Below are positions 19,945 to 32,062 of a stretch of DNA of 64,000 bases, piece after piece (position 1 is the first letter of the stretch; every line of letters starts with the position of its first letter). A program made the position numbers and the translations under genes. The stretch is from positions 5,088,733 to 5,152,732 of the forward strand of contig CM035353.1 of NCBI GenBank assembly GCA_020137815.1, read 5' to 3'. This stretch comes from Hormiphora californensis. Taxonomy: Eukaryota; Ctenophora; Tentaculata; Cydippida; Pleurobrachiidae. The notes beneath the pieces were generated by a model. That model made no database searches and was not told the origin of the DNA. It worked only from the letters and a program-made list of their open reading frames with translations.

Positions 19945-20587
<643 letters not shown>

Positions 20588-22736
20588 TCCCTAACGGACA
20601 GGTTCTGAGAGAAAACTACTACCGAATCAGAGGGAGCTACCGCCGGATGAAGAGGAATGACGAATCCAAGCATGATGCCAGACTTAATTCCGACATTATG
20701 AACGGCAAGATCATGAACTGGCAAGCCTTCAGCGACCTCAAAAACTCAAAGACCCACACAGTACCCCATAATGCCCTGGACATGGAAAAGTTCGGAGAGT
20801 TCTTTAAAGATCTTTACGCAAACTCCCACTCAACTATATCAGACACCCAGAAATTCGAGATGCAAGCCGAAGCTGATGTGATCAATAACCAAGCTGAGAA
20901 CAAGACCCCACTTGAAGATGCTCTTAAGAATCTGAACTCGGTCGTTACCCTTGATGAAACAGTTAGAGCCATCAAGCAGCTAAAATCCGGAAAAGCCGCT
21001 GGCCCAGATATGATCTCCAATGAGGTTCTCAAACTACTTGACGAGGAACACCAACTGATGCTCACCCAGGTATTTAACTGCTGTTTCAAGCAAGGCATTT
21101 ACCCCTGGAACGCCAGTATAATCACCCCGCTCCATAAAAAAGGGAGTACAAAGAATCCGGACAACTACCGAGCGGTCTCCGTGAGTAGTGCAATTGGTAA
21201 GCTAATGAGTTGCATATTACTGGAACGACTAAAGGAGTTCAGAAGTATCAAATGTCCTGACCACCCCAACCAACTTGGTTTCCGGAAGAAGTGCCAGACG
21301 AACGACCATATCTTCACAATGCTGACACTTACCCAGAAAGCTAAACAGCAAAAGAAACCCCTGTACGCAATAATGGTCGATTTCCGCAAGGCTTTCGATA
21401 GCATTCCAAGAGAGGCACTTTTCCTAAAACTAGCAAGGATGGGAATCACCGGGAATTTTTACAACATTCTAAGGGATATGTATGGAAAATCCTCAGGGAG
21501 AATCAAGCTATCAGGCCATGTAAGCAGGGAGTTCCCTATCAGAAAGGGGACCGAACAAGGGCACCCACTCTCACCTGAGTTGTTCAAGATTTTCTTGTAC
21601 GACATGTCCCCACTACTGGATAAAGGGACTGACAGCAGTGAGAATCCATCCCTCAGAAATATCAAGGTGACACACCTCCTGTTCGCCGACGATCTGATTA
21701 TGCTCTCCCTTTCGAGAAAGGCTGCCCAAAAGCAGGTTAAAATACTTTGCAATTATTGCTCAACCTGGGGGCTAGAAATGAACCTCGGAAAGACCAAGCT
21801 ACTTGCTTTCAATGAGATTGATAAAGCCCAAAAACAACCCATATACCTATCCAGCACAGAGAAACTTGACGAAGCACCCAGCTACTGCTACCTGGGCATC
21901 AAAATGACATCTTCTGGAGACTTCAGTATTGCCTCAAGAGCAGACCTCCACCTCAAAGCCACCAGAGCAGTATATGGACTCAAGAGGACCATTAGGAGAG
22001 ACAAGGTATCCTTCAGTGCTGGGAGAGCGCTATTTAATTCACTGATCAAGCCAATTCTACTGTATGGAGCTCCAATTTGGGCACCTATGGACACCACGGT
22101 ATCTCGGATCATCAAGGAGTCAGTACACGGGGAAGCCAACAGCAGCCTTCTTCGAAAGATCTCAGCCGATAAATCTGAACGACTCCTGCTCTCCTACCTG
22201 AAATGGCTCACAGGCGTTCATAGCAAAACACAGAATGCAGCAATCTGGGGTGATAGTAATACCATCCCCCTCAATGTGGAAGCACTCGACATAACTGTCA
22301 AGTACCTATCCAGGATTAAAACCCTCGATCCAACCTGGCTGGTCAATGCTGCATACCATGAGCAGAAGAACCTTGGACTCCCCTGGTACAGATCATTAGT
22401 TCGACTCCTTAACACTGACCCCCTCTATAGATTGAACCACTTTGATGCCCTGGAAATCAAGGAAGGACGGAGGAAAGAACCGGAATTACCAAAAGTTAAA
22501 CCCGCCCGAGCACAGACCCACGCCCCGAGTAGAATCTTCAGAGTCCCCTTAATTCAACAAAGAATTGCATCAACTTACTCCAAAGCCTGGAGAAACACTA
22601 TCACTACCTCAAGGAAACTCGACTTCTATCAGAACTTCGACCGGGAAAACGGTGTACAATCCTACCTGGCTAATGTAACGAATTTTACCCATCGAGCAGC
22701 CCTGGCCAAGCTGAGAATGAGCTCACACTCCCTTAA

Positions 22737-24515
22737 CCCTCACCCCTATAACCCCTTGAGAGAGCTAATATTTATGGGTGGAGATAGAATTATCTCCCCC
22801 TATTTTCTCAGTAACTATAGTAGGTAGAAATTCCGGAAAAGTTGGATACATCCCCAAATTATTTCAGCTATCAGACAAACTAATAATATTTACTATTCAT
22901 TGAGCCTAAGCATGATTTTAGAATTGCCTAATTAGGTCCTTGTAGGAGGTGTTGATGACACTTGCCCTACAGTGATATCAAATTTCTTGGTTTCGAGCGT
23001 CTCTCCTTTATCTTTCGTATCACTCTCTCTCGGTAATTCTCCGAATCCGACCAAGGAGGGGCGTGTAGTAATTGGGTGTTAGGAAAGATAATGGCATACT
23101 GACTAAAAAATTTCCAAAAATTCAACTATTATTAGTAATGATAGACAAGTTTCACATGATTTGATTTTGAAAAAAAAATTTTTTTTTTTTCTTCTGTGTA
23201 GTTCGCCGGCTACTGCTCGTCCGATCGGGGTATCGCTTTCTGCAACTCCCCACTGGTACTATCAAGAACACTGTTTGTGGATCTCCGCGTATACCCAGCG
23301 ACTGGAGGTTGGTCTGGTATCGCGTCCAGAAATCTTGATAACTGAGTTTTGAAAACCTGGAACTCAGTGATTTGGTTAATTTGAGCAGGTAAGCAGTTCC
23401 AGAGCCTCGGCCCCATCACAGCAAAGGATCCATCGTATGCTGACTGTGCTGCTGCTAGAGAGTTCTTCACAATTTTCGGAACCACAGCTCTGGTTCCCAG
23501 TCGGCCACCGGCGGTAAATTGTACTCCGATGTCATTGGAGATGTGGCCGTGAAGAGTCTTCCACATATGTAGAATAATGTAACGCTCTCTCCTGCGTTGT
23601 AGGGAGCTGATACGGAGATACTGAAGGCGCTGCCAGTAGGTCATTCCCTTACACTCCGCTATACGTCTGGTAAAGGAACGCTGCACTCCCTCAAGTAGCT
23701 CGATATCCCTAATCTTAGTCGGACTCCAGAGAGGGCAACAGTACTCAAGCAGGCTCCTGACCATACTCTTATACAAAGTTATCATAGCTTCTCTGTCCCG
23801 TGTTTTGAAGACACTCAGGACCCAAGATGCTTTGCGGCGTCCGCTCTCGGCAATCGTCCTTATGTGTCCCTCCCAATCTAGATCGGCTTGAACTAGCACA
23901 CCAAGATCTCTAACTGATAAGCTTGGTTCCAGGATTCCAGCCTCAGTTGTGTAAGATAGTAGATTTTGGGCGAATGGCAGTTGCTGGGAGAGAGGATCCC
24001 TTGTGACTCCATGAAGCAGATATTCAAATTTATCTGCATGTAGCTTCATGTTGTTTCTCAGGGACCATGCTGTAACAGCCTCCAAATCTCTTTGGAGGAT
24101 TATCATGTCATCTTCTCCACCGATACTCTTCAGAATTCTCGTATCATCAGCAAAACATCTCAGTGTGCTTCCGGACACCACTGATGATATGTCGTTAATA
24201 AACAACAAGAATAGGAACGGTCCTAACACCGAACCCTGAGGTACTCCGCTTATGACCAGTACTGCTTCAGACAGGCAGCCGTCCACAGTAACTCGCTGGA
24301 CCCTACCTTCCAGAAAAGACTGGATCCACTTGATGAGGCCCTCATGAACCCGGTATCTCCTAAGTTTCCTGATTAGAATACCGTGGTCAACACGATCGAA
24401 CGAAATGTGTTAAAAGTCATATGCGTCATTTTTAAAGTAGATCTTGGGAAGTTGATGAAGTTTAGTACTTTATGTGAGGCGGAGACAAATCGATCTCCTC
24501 CCACAGGGATAAGGG
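22737..24515. mobile_element. piggyBac-like non-autonomous element inside LINE-A
   Basis: Bounded by TTAA on each side (22733-22736 and 24516-24519), with similar inverted ends CCCTCACCCCT and CCCTTATCCCT. TTAA target duplications and CCCT-type ends fit piggyBac. Deleting the element and one TTAA exactly rejoins the LINE-A frame (SSHSLN to IEVGR, aligned with SSHPLKIETGR of LINE-B). No transposase is visible. The interior is mostly a third LINE. Confidence 0.82.
23170..24412 (-). mobile_element. LINE-C: 5'-truncated CR1/jockey-type reverse transcriptase fragment
   Basis: The minus-strand frame opens at about 24412 within RT motif A (FDRVDHGIL). It continues through GVPQGSVLGPFLFLLFIND and CFADDTRI to a stop at 23210, a short 3' UTR, then an A-run (minus strand) near 23171-23192. 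GVPQGSVLGP is typical of CR1/jockey-like LINEs and differs from the EQGHPLSP of LINE-A/B, so it is a separate family. It sits inside the piggyBac-like element. Confidence 0.85.
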
Positions 24516-25084
24516 TTAACATTGAAGTAGGGCGTCACCAAGGAATCGCCCGGGAGAATAGAAACTGCCCATACTGCAACATCACAATGGGTATAAGCAC
24601 AACGGAAACCGAGCTCCATGTGATCGACACCTGTGACCTCTACAACCCGGAAAGACAGAACCTGCTAACCGACCTCCCCAAAGGACAAGACCCCTCCCAG
24701 CCCATTCCCATTATCTCCTCGATCATGTACACCACATCAGAGCATTCACCTCGAACCTCCGGGCTCCTTGCGCGTTTCGCCAGCGCTATCGAGTGCAAGC
24801 GCGAGCGTTGGATGTCATCAATGACACCTCCCACTTAGCTTTCTCCCCTGTACTAGCTAAGAAGTGGCAGCAGGCTCCTTTTGTTTAAGACCCCCTTCAG
24901 CGTTTATTGTTTTAATACCTAACGACCCCGGAATTTATATGTGTGTGAGTGGATTTTTAACTTGATGTTATAAGTTTCACGAACAGGAAAGTGCTGATCA
25001 AGGGCAGTGCTCTCCAGTTCTTACACTCATGGGAACATGAGTAGAACTATTTTTCAAACCGTGTCAAAACCGTGTCAAACCGTG

Positions 25085-26750
<1,666 letters not shown>

Positions 26751-26771
26751 TCTCCCCGTCCCCTTAGACCC

Positions 26772-29700
26772 TTGTGCAAAATCAATTATTTTATAATGAA
26801 GTCAAATCGGTATGTAAGTAACTCTCTGAGAATTCTATCCTGGAATATAGCCTCGATAACCTCAAACGGCACAACCAAGCTTGCAGATAAAGACACAGAA
26901 AGGCTTCTTAGCTCACATGACATAGTTTGCCTACAGGAGGTCTGGAAGCAGGTACCGGTTACTAACTTCAGAGGCTACTTTAGCCTCAGGCACAACACTA
27001 ACTCCGGAGGAGTCGCTATACTAATTAAAAACAACTTATCACCGGGTCTATCCATCATCAAAACCAGCAACCCGGACATCCTGGTAGCCCAGCTCGATCA
27101 TACCTTCTTCAACGTGAAACGAGATATCTACATCATCAACGTCTACGCCCGGCCTGAGAACTCATCCGGTGACTCCATCAGTACTGGGGTCAACACCATT
27201 CAGGACTGCTACGATACTATATGTAAGCTTCCAGCTAATGTTGAAATCCTTCTTTGCGGTGATTTCAACGCCAGAATTGGAGCGGCACTCTGCCAAGTGA
27301 CGGAGTTCGAAAACACTCATGTGCCTGTTTCACCCCAGTATGAAGCTGACACAATTCTACCCCGGACCTCACAAGATAGCGATACAAACAAGCAAGGAAA
27401 GTACTTCACGGATTTAATCACCGATAACCAATTAGTCATCCTGAACGGCCGAACTTTGGGTGACCTAACAGGAGCCTTTACTAGTATTCAGAGACAGGGC
27501 TGCTCCGTAGTTGACTATGTTGCTACGTCGCGTGAGCTCTTCCAATCCGTTGAGCACATGAAAGTAGGCAGCCTCCTCCCCACCTCGGACCATCGTCCTC
27601 TTACTACCCTTTTAAGATGTTCGTTTCAAGCCAACTCTATAGGAAGCATGGAACGCTCTTACAATAAGGCCCCCAGTAGGTTTATTATTACAACCACGGG
27701 AAAATCTCTTTTCCGAAATCTTCAGAAAGAGTCTGATACTGCACTCACAGATATCACCAACAAACTAGCGGACCCCTCTGATCCTGTTCTAGCATACACG
27801 GAGATGGTAAACCACCTCCGCAGACTCTGCAACACTTCATTCAAGGTATCAAACCCAGGATCTAAAAAAGCCCACTCTACTCAACCGTGGCACAATCGGA
27901 ACATCAAGGAGGCGAGGAAACTACTAGGAAAAGCAACTTCTCTTACGGACTCATTCCCAGATAAAAGCAAGCTTAAGGAACTTTACTACCGCATCAAAGG
28001 CAGGTACAAAAAACTCATCAGAAATTCAAAGACTCGATACACATCGAAACTCAACAAAGACATCGAGGTTGGAAAAATTCTTAACTGGCAAGGGTTTCAC
28101 AAGGTAAAGAAACTTAAGACCCACAGTGAGCAGTTTAATACAGTAGATATGGAGAACTTTGAATCCTTCTTCACAAATCTATACTCCGATACCCATGCAT
28201 CTTTAACAGTTGAGGAGAAAAACACTATGCTCCAAGAAGCCGATGAAATCAACCAACACAACTCCAGAAACCAAGATGAAGCTGCCCTTGCTCTTAACAC
28301 TGATATCTCCATACAAGAAATATCAGGTTGCATTCGTAGCCTCAAGTGTGGAAAAGCTGCTGGAGATGACATGTTCTCCAATGACATTCTGAAGATCCTT
28401 GATGAACGACACGTCGACATACTTACCGAAATACTCAACAACTGTTTCAGGACTGGAACTTATCCCTGGACGAATAGCATCATCACACCCTTACACAAAA
28501 AAGGTCCACGTGGAGACCCCGACAATTATAGAGCTGTGTCGGTAGGTAGTGCTATAGGAAAGATATTCAGCACGGTCATGCTAGACAGGTTAGTCCAGTT
28601 CAGAGAAGTAAAGTGTCCTGATCCCATCAACCAACTAGGTTTCAAAAAGGGAGCACAAACGTGTGATCACGTCGTTTCCCTCATGACCCTTGTTCAAAAA
28701 TATCGCAAGAGCAAGACCCCTCTCTTTGCCACTTTCGTCGACTACAAAAAAGCGTTCGACAGTGTTCCACGTCAGGCGCTTTTCCTAAAACTATCGAAAC
28801 TCGGTATATGTGGAAACTTCTTCAATGTTCTCCGGAATATGTACTCCAACTCAACAGCCCAAATAAAACTGTCGGGTCACCTTAGTCATAGATTCAGGAT
28901 ACTTAAAGGGACTGAGCAGGGCCACCCGCTCAGTCCTGAACTATTTAAACTCTTTCTCTTGGAGCTCTCTGACACCTTAAACACCAAAGACCACAAAAAC
29001 CCACCCCACCTGGGAAAGATTCCAGTAACCCACCTATTATGGGCGGATGACCTGATCCTACTCTCTTTGAACATTCAAGACGCCCAAGAACAAGTCAATA
29101 AACTCCACAATTACTGCCAAAAGTGGGGACTCGAAGTCAATAGCCTCAAAACTAAACTCATGACCTTCAACAACCGTCACAATCTGCAATTCTCTCTGAA
29201 GCTAGGTCATGAAGCTATTCATCAAGTGGAAAACTACTGCTACCTTGGACTGAATATTTCATCGACTGGAGACTTCAGTAAAGCCGCCTCAAGTGACCTC
29301 ACCACAAAGGCAACCCGGGCCATGTACGGCTTGCGTGGCACCATTATGAAGGAGCAGCTTTCCTTCAAATCAACACTTAGCCTTTTCAACGCCCTCATCA
29401 AACCGATTGCACTTTACGGAGCGCCGATCTGGTCACCCCAGCTGCCGGAGGCCAAGACTACCATCAAGAATATTGGCTCCAATGACCCTACTTTAATTAG
29501 GAAACTCTCAAGCAGCAAACTTAACAGATTGCATCTCTCTTATCTCAAGTGGACAATGGGAGTCAACAGGAAGACTACAAACGCCGCAGTTTATGGAGAC
29601 ACCGGCACACGACCCCTATCTCTAGAGGCTTTGGATATCACCATTAAATACCTCCAACGGATAGCCAAGCTACCATCCAGTGGAACCAGCCTCGTACATC

Positions 29701-30389
29701 AAGCCTATCTTGAACAAAGGACACGAGACCTGCCGTGGTACAAATCCCTACGACCTCTCCTAGAGAGAGACCCAATTTACAACCAGGATCATGTATCGGC
29801 CTACAAAACACTCACTTCAAAAACTAACCTCACGCCAAACCCCACTTATTTACCCCCCACTCTCGACGTCAAACCTCTAATTTCCCAGAAGTTTCGGACA
29901 AATATAATCCTTTCATGCCTGAGGGACACCTTCAACGGGAGTTGGGTAGCAGCGACAACCAACTCCTCAAAACTCTCGTTTTACAATACCTGCGAAAAGT
30001 TGGACCAACCTACCTTGAGATCGTACCTGGGACTGAACAACTTCAACTACCGATCTTCTATCGCTAAACTGAAAAGCAGCTCCCACCCTCTCAAAATAGA
30101 AACCGGCCGGTTCACCAACATCCCCAGAGACAATCGCTACTGCCCCTGGTGCGAGAGCTTGAACATCTATGAAGTAGAGACTGAGGAACATGCTCTGGAC
30201 CACTGCAGCCTCTACGAAGACAGCCGAGACAACTTGAGGAAAGACCCGGAAATTTTCCTTTTATCACATCACTCACTCACGAACATCTTCCTCAATCTTC
30301 ATAACTACACCCCGCGGATCGCAGGCCTGGTGGCGTGTTTTACTCACGCCATCATTTCAACTCGCGAAAAATTTACTAAAGGACATTAA
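26772..30389 (+). CDS. LINE-B ORF2: APE endonuclease-reverse transcriptase, intact
   Basis: 1205 residues. The N-terminal apurinic-type endonuclease shows LSWNIASI, LQEVW, LLCGDFNARIG and the terminal SDHRPL. The central reverse transcriptase shows FVDYKKAFDSVPRQ (motif A), GTEQGHPLSPELF and the catalytic LLWADDLILLS, where Trp replaces the usual Phe/Tyr before ADD. The C-terminal region has a CCHC knuckle (CPWC ... HALDHC). All catalytic acidic residues that I can judge are present and no stop interrupts the frame. The clade was not assigned. It supplies target nicking and target-primed cDNA synthesis. Confidence 0.93.
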   Translation: MCKINYFIMKSNRYVSNSLRILSWNIASITSNGTTKLADKDTERLLSSHDIVCLQEVWKQVPVTNFRGYFSLRHNTNSGGVAILIKNNLSPGLSIIKTSNPDILVAQLDHTFFNVKRDIYIINVYARPENSSGDSISTGVNTIQDCYDTICKLPANVEILLCGDFNARIGAALCQVTEFENTHVPVSPQYEADTILPRTSQDSDTNKQGKYFTDLITDNQLVILNGRTLGDLTGAFTSIQRQGCSVVDYVATSRELFQSVEHMKVGSLLPTSDHRPLTTLLRCSFQANSIGSMERSYNKAPSRFIITTTGKSLFRNLQKESDTALTDITNKLADPSDPVLAYTEMVNHLRRLCNTSFKVSNPGSKKAHSTQPWHNRNIKEARKLLGKATSLTDSFPDKSKLKELYYRIKGRYKKLIRNSKTRYTSKLNKDIEVGKILNWQGFHKVKKLKTHSEQFNTVDMENFESFFTNLYSDTHASLTVEEKNTMLQEADEINQHNSRNQDEAALALNTDISIQEISGCIRSLKCGKAAGDDMFSNDILKILDERHVDILTEILNNCFRTGTYPWTNSIITPLHKKGPRGDPDNYRAVSVGSAIGKIFSTVMLDRLVQFREVKCPDPINQLGFKKGAQTCDHVVSLMTLVQKYRKSKTPLFATFVDYKKAFDSVPRQALFLKLSKLGICGNFFNVLRNMYSNSTAQIKLSGHLSHRFRILKGTEQGHPLSPELFKLFLLELSDTLNTKDHKNPPHLGKIPVTHLLWADDLILLSLNIQDAQEQVNKLHNYCQKWGLEVNSLKTKLMTFNNRHNLQFSLKLGHEAIHQVENYCYLGLNISSTGDFSKAASSDLTTKATRAMYGLRGTIMKEQLSFKSTLSLFNALIKPIALYGAPIWSPQLPEAKTTIKNIGSNDPTLIRKLSSSKLNRLHLSYLKWTMGVNRKTTNAAVYGDTGTRPLSLEALDITIKYLQRIAKLPSSGTSLVHQAYLEQRTRDLPWYKSLRPLLERDPIYNQDHVSAYKTLTSKTNLTPNPTYLPPTLDVKPLISQKFRTNIILSCLRDTFNGSWVAATTNSSKLSFYNTCEKLDQPTLRSYLGLNNFNYRSSIAKLKSSSHPLKIETGRFTNIPRDNRYCPWCESLNIYEVETEEHALDHCSLYEDSRDNLRKDPEIFLLSHHSLTNIFLNLHNYTPRIAGLVACFTHAIISTREKFTKGH

Positions 30390-30614
30390 CCGGCTTAGCT
30401 GCCTCACACCACTTAGAACAAACTCCACTACACTCCGGCCTAGTAATCTGAATAATTATTTATTACTGTGTATATCCCCAGAATCTGGAGCACCAACCTG
30501 ACACCCTCTGTCCTTGGATGTCGACAGGTTGATGCTCCAACATTCTTACGCACCGGGAAACCCGTGCAGAATTATTTTAAAACCGTGTCAAAAAAAACCG
30601 TGTCAAACCGTGTC

Positions 30615-31002
30615 ACACACACACACAGTAAGACTGAATTGATGAGTAATGCCCAGACCAGAAGGTGTAATTTCCAATTCACGGGAAGGAATGTTTTATT
30701 AGTGAAGTAAATATATTAAAGAAGCGGGTTGGAGCTTTCTAAAACGGGAAATATAAAAGGATAGTAAAATAATTTAACAGAATAAAATAGTTTCAGTAGG
30801 TTCAGTTTGCCTTTAAGGAGTAATACTCGACCGCTCCACGAATTTGAACAAAACAAGGTCCCCTCAGAACTTCCAACCCTGTCTTAAAATGTCATCGTTC
30901 GAGCTGCTTCACACTACATCTAAAATTGTTGTTTGATTTTGTTATTTAATATACCGATCGTACCGTGCCCTGAACGCGTCTGACTCGATCGGTGGAGTTG
31001 TT
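30615..31002. other. Flank with upstream sequence shared by the PPxY family
   Basis: After the short (AC)n comes a gene remnant (separate entry). The rest resembles the upstream flanks of copies 1 and 3 (TAGTAAAATAATTTAACAG-type strings at about 30761-30785 and 31868-31890), which supports tandem duplication of whole gene units. Confidence 0.6.
30633..30705 (-). pseudogene. Beheaded fourth copy of the PPxY membrane-protein family
   Basis: The minus strand reads TTACACCTTCTGGTCTGGGC ATTACTCATCAAT, nearly identical to the signal-peptide start of copy 2 (19944 downward). It includes the same upstream AATAAA(G/A)CA(C/T)TCCTTCC block. The start codon is lost (GATG has become GAAA), and homology ends after the LLIN codons at the (AC)n tail of LINE-B. 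The rest of the gene is not seen on the far side of the LINEs. Confidence 0.75.
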
Positions 31003-31813
31003 TTAGAAAGTAATTTCATGTGTTTTCTGCATAACAACATCGTACGATGGTGGTGCGTGATCCTCCTGGTCCCTGGACGAGAGGTGCTGCAGAGCTTTCC
31101 ATAGTAGTGTAGGAACCAGATGCAGCGTAGGTAGATACATTTTGGAAGGAGGGTGGCGGATCGGACAATGGAGCACTCTGGAAGGAGGGTGGAGGATCGG
31201 ACGATGGAGCACTCTGGAAGGAGGGTGGCGGATCGGACGATGCATAACCCTGGAAGGAGGGTGGCGGATCGGACGATGGAGCACCCTCGACCGGGGCTGT
31301 GGGGTAGCGAGGTGGTGGAGGGTTGGGATGTAAGGATTGCGGGGGATTATTCGGGGGATTGTTCGGGCACTGTTCACTAGAAGGAACCTCATCATTCAGA
31401 CACATTTCAACGTCACCAAAATTCGGAGTCTCAACATATTGAGTTGAGCCTGGGGGAAGACGATTTCGGACGTACCATCCGTAACAGGAGGATAAGATCA
31501 AAACACCAATTCCGATACCAAATCCAGGGATAACAAAGTCGACGATTGAAAACGAGTCACTCTCTTCAGTGGGGATGGGTTCAATATCAAAAGAACAGTC
31601 AGCTTTACCGGTAATTTCGTCCACAACACAGTCACCATCAGCACCATAATCTTCGAAGCACATGACAAACTGAAGGCACCGACAGTTATCGTAATCATGA
31701 TCACAGTAGATATATTCACCGTTCACCTCGCATTTTGTGTCCCAGCAATTATAGGAAACCACTCCAATGATGAGGAATCCCCAAACCAGAACGTGCAACA
31801 ATGATAGGGGCAT
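31003..31813 (-). CDS. Cys-rich single-pass membrane protein with PPxY tail, copy 3 (one frameshift)
   Basis: Signal peptide MPLSLLHVLVWGFLIIGVVS, then an ectodomain with CDHDYDNCRC and GDCVVDEITGKADC, the family signature. A membrane helix (about IVDFVIPGFGIGIGVLILSS), FGDVEMCLN as in copy 2, and a tail of four to five DPPPSFQ repeats follow. The first frame ends at 31016. A +1 shift between about 31060 and 31090 leads to HAPPSYDVVM, the conserved PPxY terminus, ending at 31003. The acceptor CTATTATAG lies one base before the ATG, as in the other copies. The shift may be an assembly error. Confidence 0.75.
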
Positions 31814-32014
31814 GCTATAATAGGGGAGGAATTAAATTAATGACGCGGGTATATTATGTAAAAAGGATGGTAAAATAATTTAACAGAATAAAATGAATAT
31901 AATGTTGGGGAAGACCATGTCAGTCCGAATTCCAAACCGGATTTCTGAAAAGTGAAAACATGTCTTCCACTACAAGCTGCTTCACATTTGGAACTGTTTA
32001 TTTCGCAGATATCA

Positions 32015-32053
<39 letters not shown>

Positions 32054-32062
32054 ATCTCTTCC
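31814..32062. other. Short intergenic region with (TC)n
   Basis: Separates PPxY copy 3 from the 3' end of the TASOR-like gene. Family-type upstream sequence comes first, then a TCTC tract at about 32013-32051. No gene is visible. Confidence 0.7.

Noticed and set aside
31142-31380. Plus-strand frames with repeated GGWRIGRW or EDRTMEHSGRR
   Set aside because: They are the complement of the DPPPSFQ-repeat tail of PPxY copy 3, which has signal peptide, membrane helix and family support on the minus strand.
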